Source: Phycisphaerales bacterium (lineage in GTDB: Bacteria > Planctomycetota > Phycisphaerae > Tepidisphaerales > Tepidisphaeraceae). From it: a stretch of DNA of 5,862 bases. Every line of letters begins with the position of its first letter. Position 1 is the first letter of the stretch. The stretch lies in contig JAQGHJ010000336.1 of assembly GCA_028288905.1 (NCBI GenBank), positions 1 through 5,862 on the forward strand, in the 5' to 3' direction. A model generated the notes under the pieces. That model made no database searches, was not told where the DNA came from, and saw only the letters and a program-made list of their open reading frames with translations. A program made the translations under genes and the position numbers. This document shows, piece by piece, positions 5,788 to 5,862 of this stretch.

Positions 5788-5862
5788 GGGATATCCCCCT
5801 GACGCTTCGTGCGTCCTACGTCGCGAAACCGCGTAGCGGCCGCCGGCTGGCGCTCCGCGGTT
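5788..5862. repeat. Cluster of inverted repeats at the right edge
   Basis: Three structures follow in 75 bases. GGGATATCCC (5788-5797) is a perfect palindrome. GACGC (5801-5805) pairs with GCGTC (5811-5815). AACCGCGTAGCG (5827-5838) pairs with CGCTCCGCGGTT (5851-5862) at 11 of 12 positions. The last arm ends exactly at the window edge, so the structure may extend further. No coding frame is convincing. It could be an intergenic repeat, a mobile-element end or part of a structured RNA. Confidence 0.4.

Overview
The window is very GC-rich bacterial DNA with four protein genes, most probably from a planctomycete of the Gemmataceae type (Gemmata, Fimbriiglobus or a relative). The assignment rests on three things. 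The first gene is a short prepilin-like protein with an N-terminal methylation motif and a late His...Asp-Gly motif, a class that planctomycetes carry in many copies. The codons end overwhelmingly in G or C. The third gene is a large secreted protein with a DUF4034-like body and a lectin-like tail. No rRNA, tRNA, CRISPR array, transposase or phage gene is visible.

Layout: positions 1-377 hold no convincing gene, only a relatively AT-rich possible promoter zone (about 79-144) and a GC-rich leader with strong hairpins. At 378-1319 (+) lies the pseudopilin-like gene. It converges on a xylose-isomerase-family gene at 1438-2544 (-), and the two are separated by a long, nearly perfect hairpin that could end transcription from both sides. 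A 178-base divergent gap with several palindromes (2545-2722) separates the isomerase from a rightward pair: a secreted 800-residue protein (2723-5125) and a 198-residue protein (5122-5718) that overlaps it by ATGA, so the two are probably translated together. The last 144 bases are non-coding and dense in inverted repeats.

The three transcription units show no obvious shared pathway. The isomerase may interconvert an aldose and a ketose, or a related sugar, in the cytoplasm. The pseudopilin-like protein is probably processed at the inner membrane. The secreted protein carries a jelly-roll domain often linked to carbohydrate or glycan contact. I see no defence locus or clearly new multi-gene system. 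The observations most worth a second look are the Asp-to-His change at a metal-ligand position of the isomerase together with its short C-terminus, the composite hairpin at 1340-1433 as a possible dispersed repeat, the coupled pair at 2723-5718, and the hairpin-rich right end.
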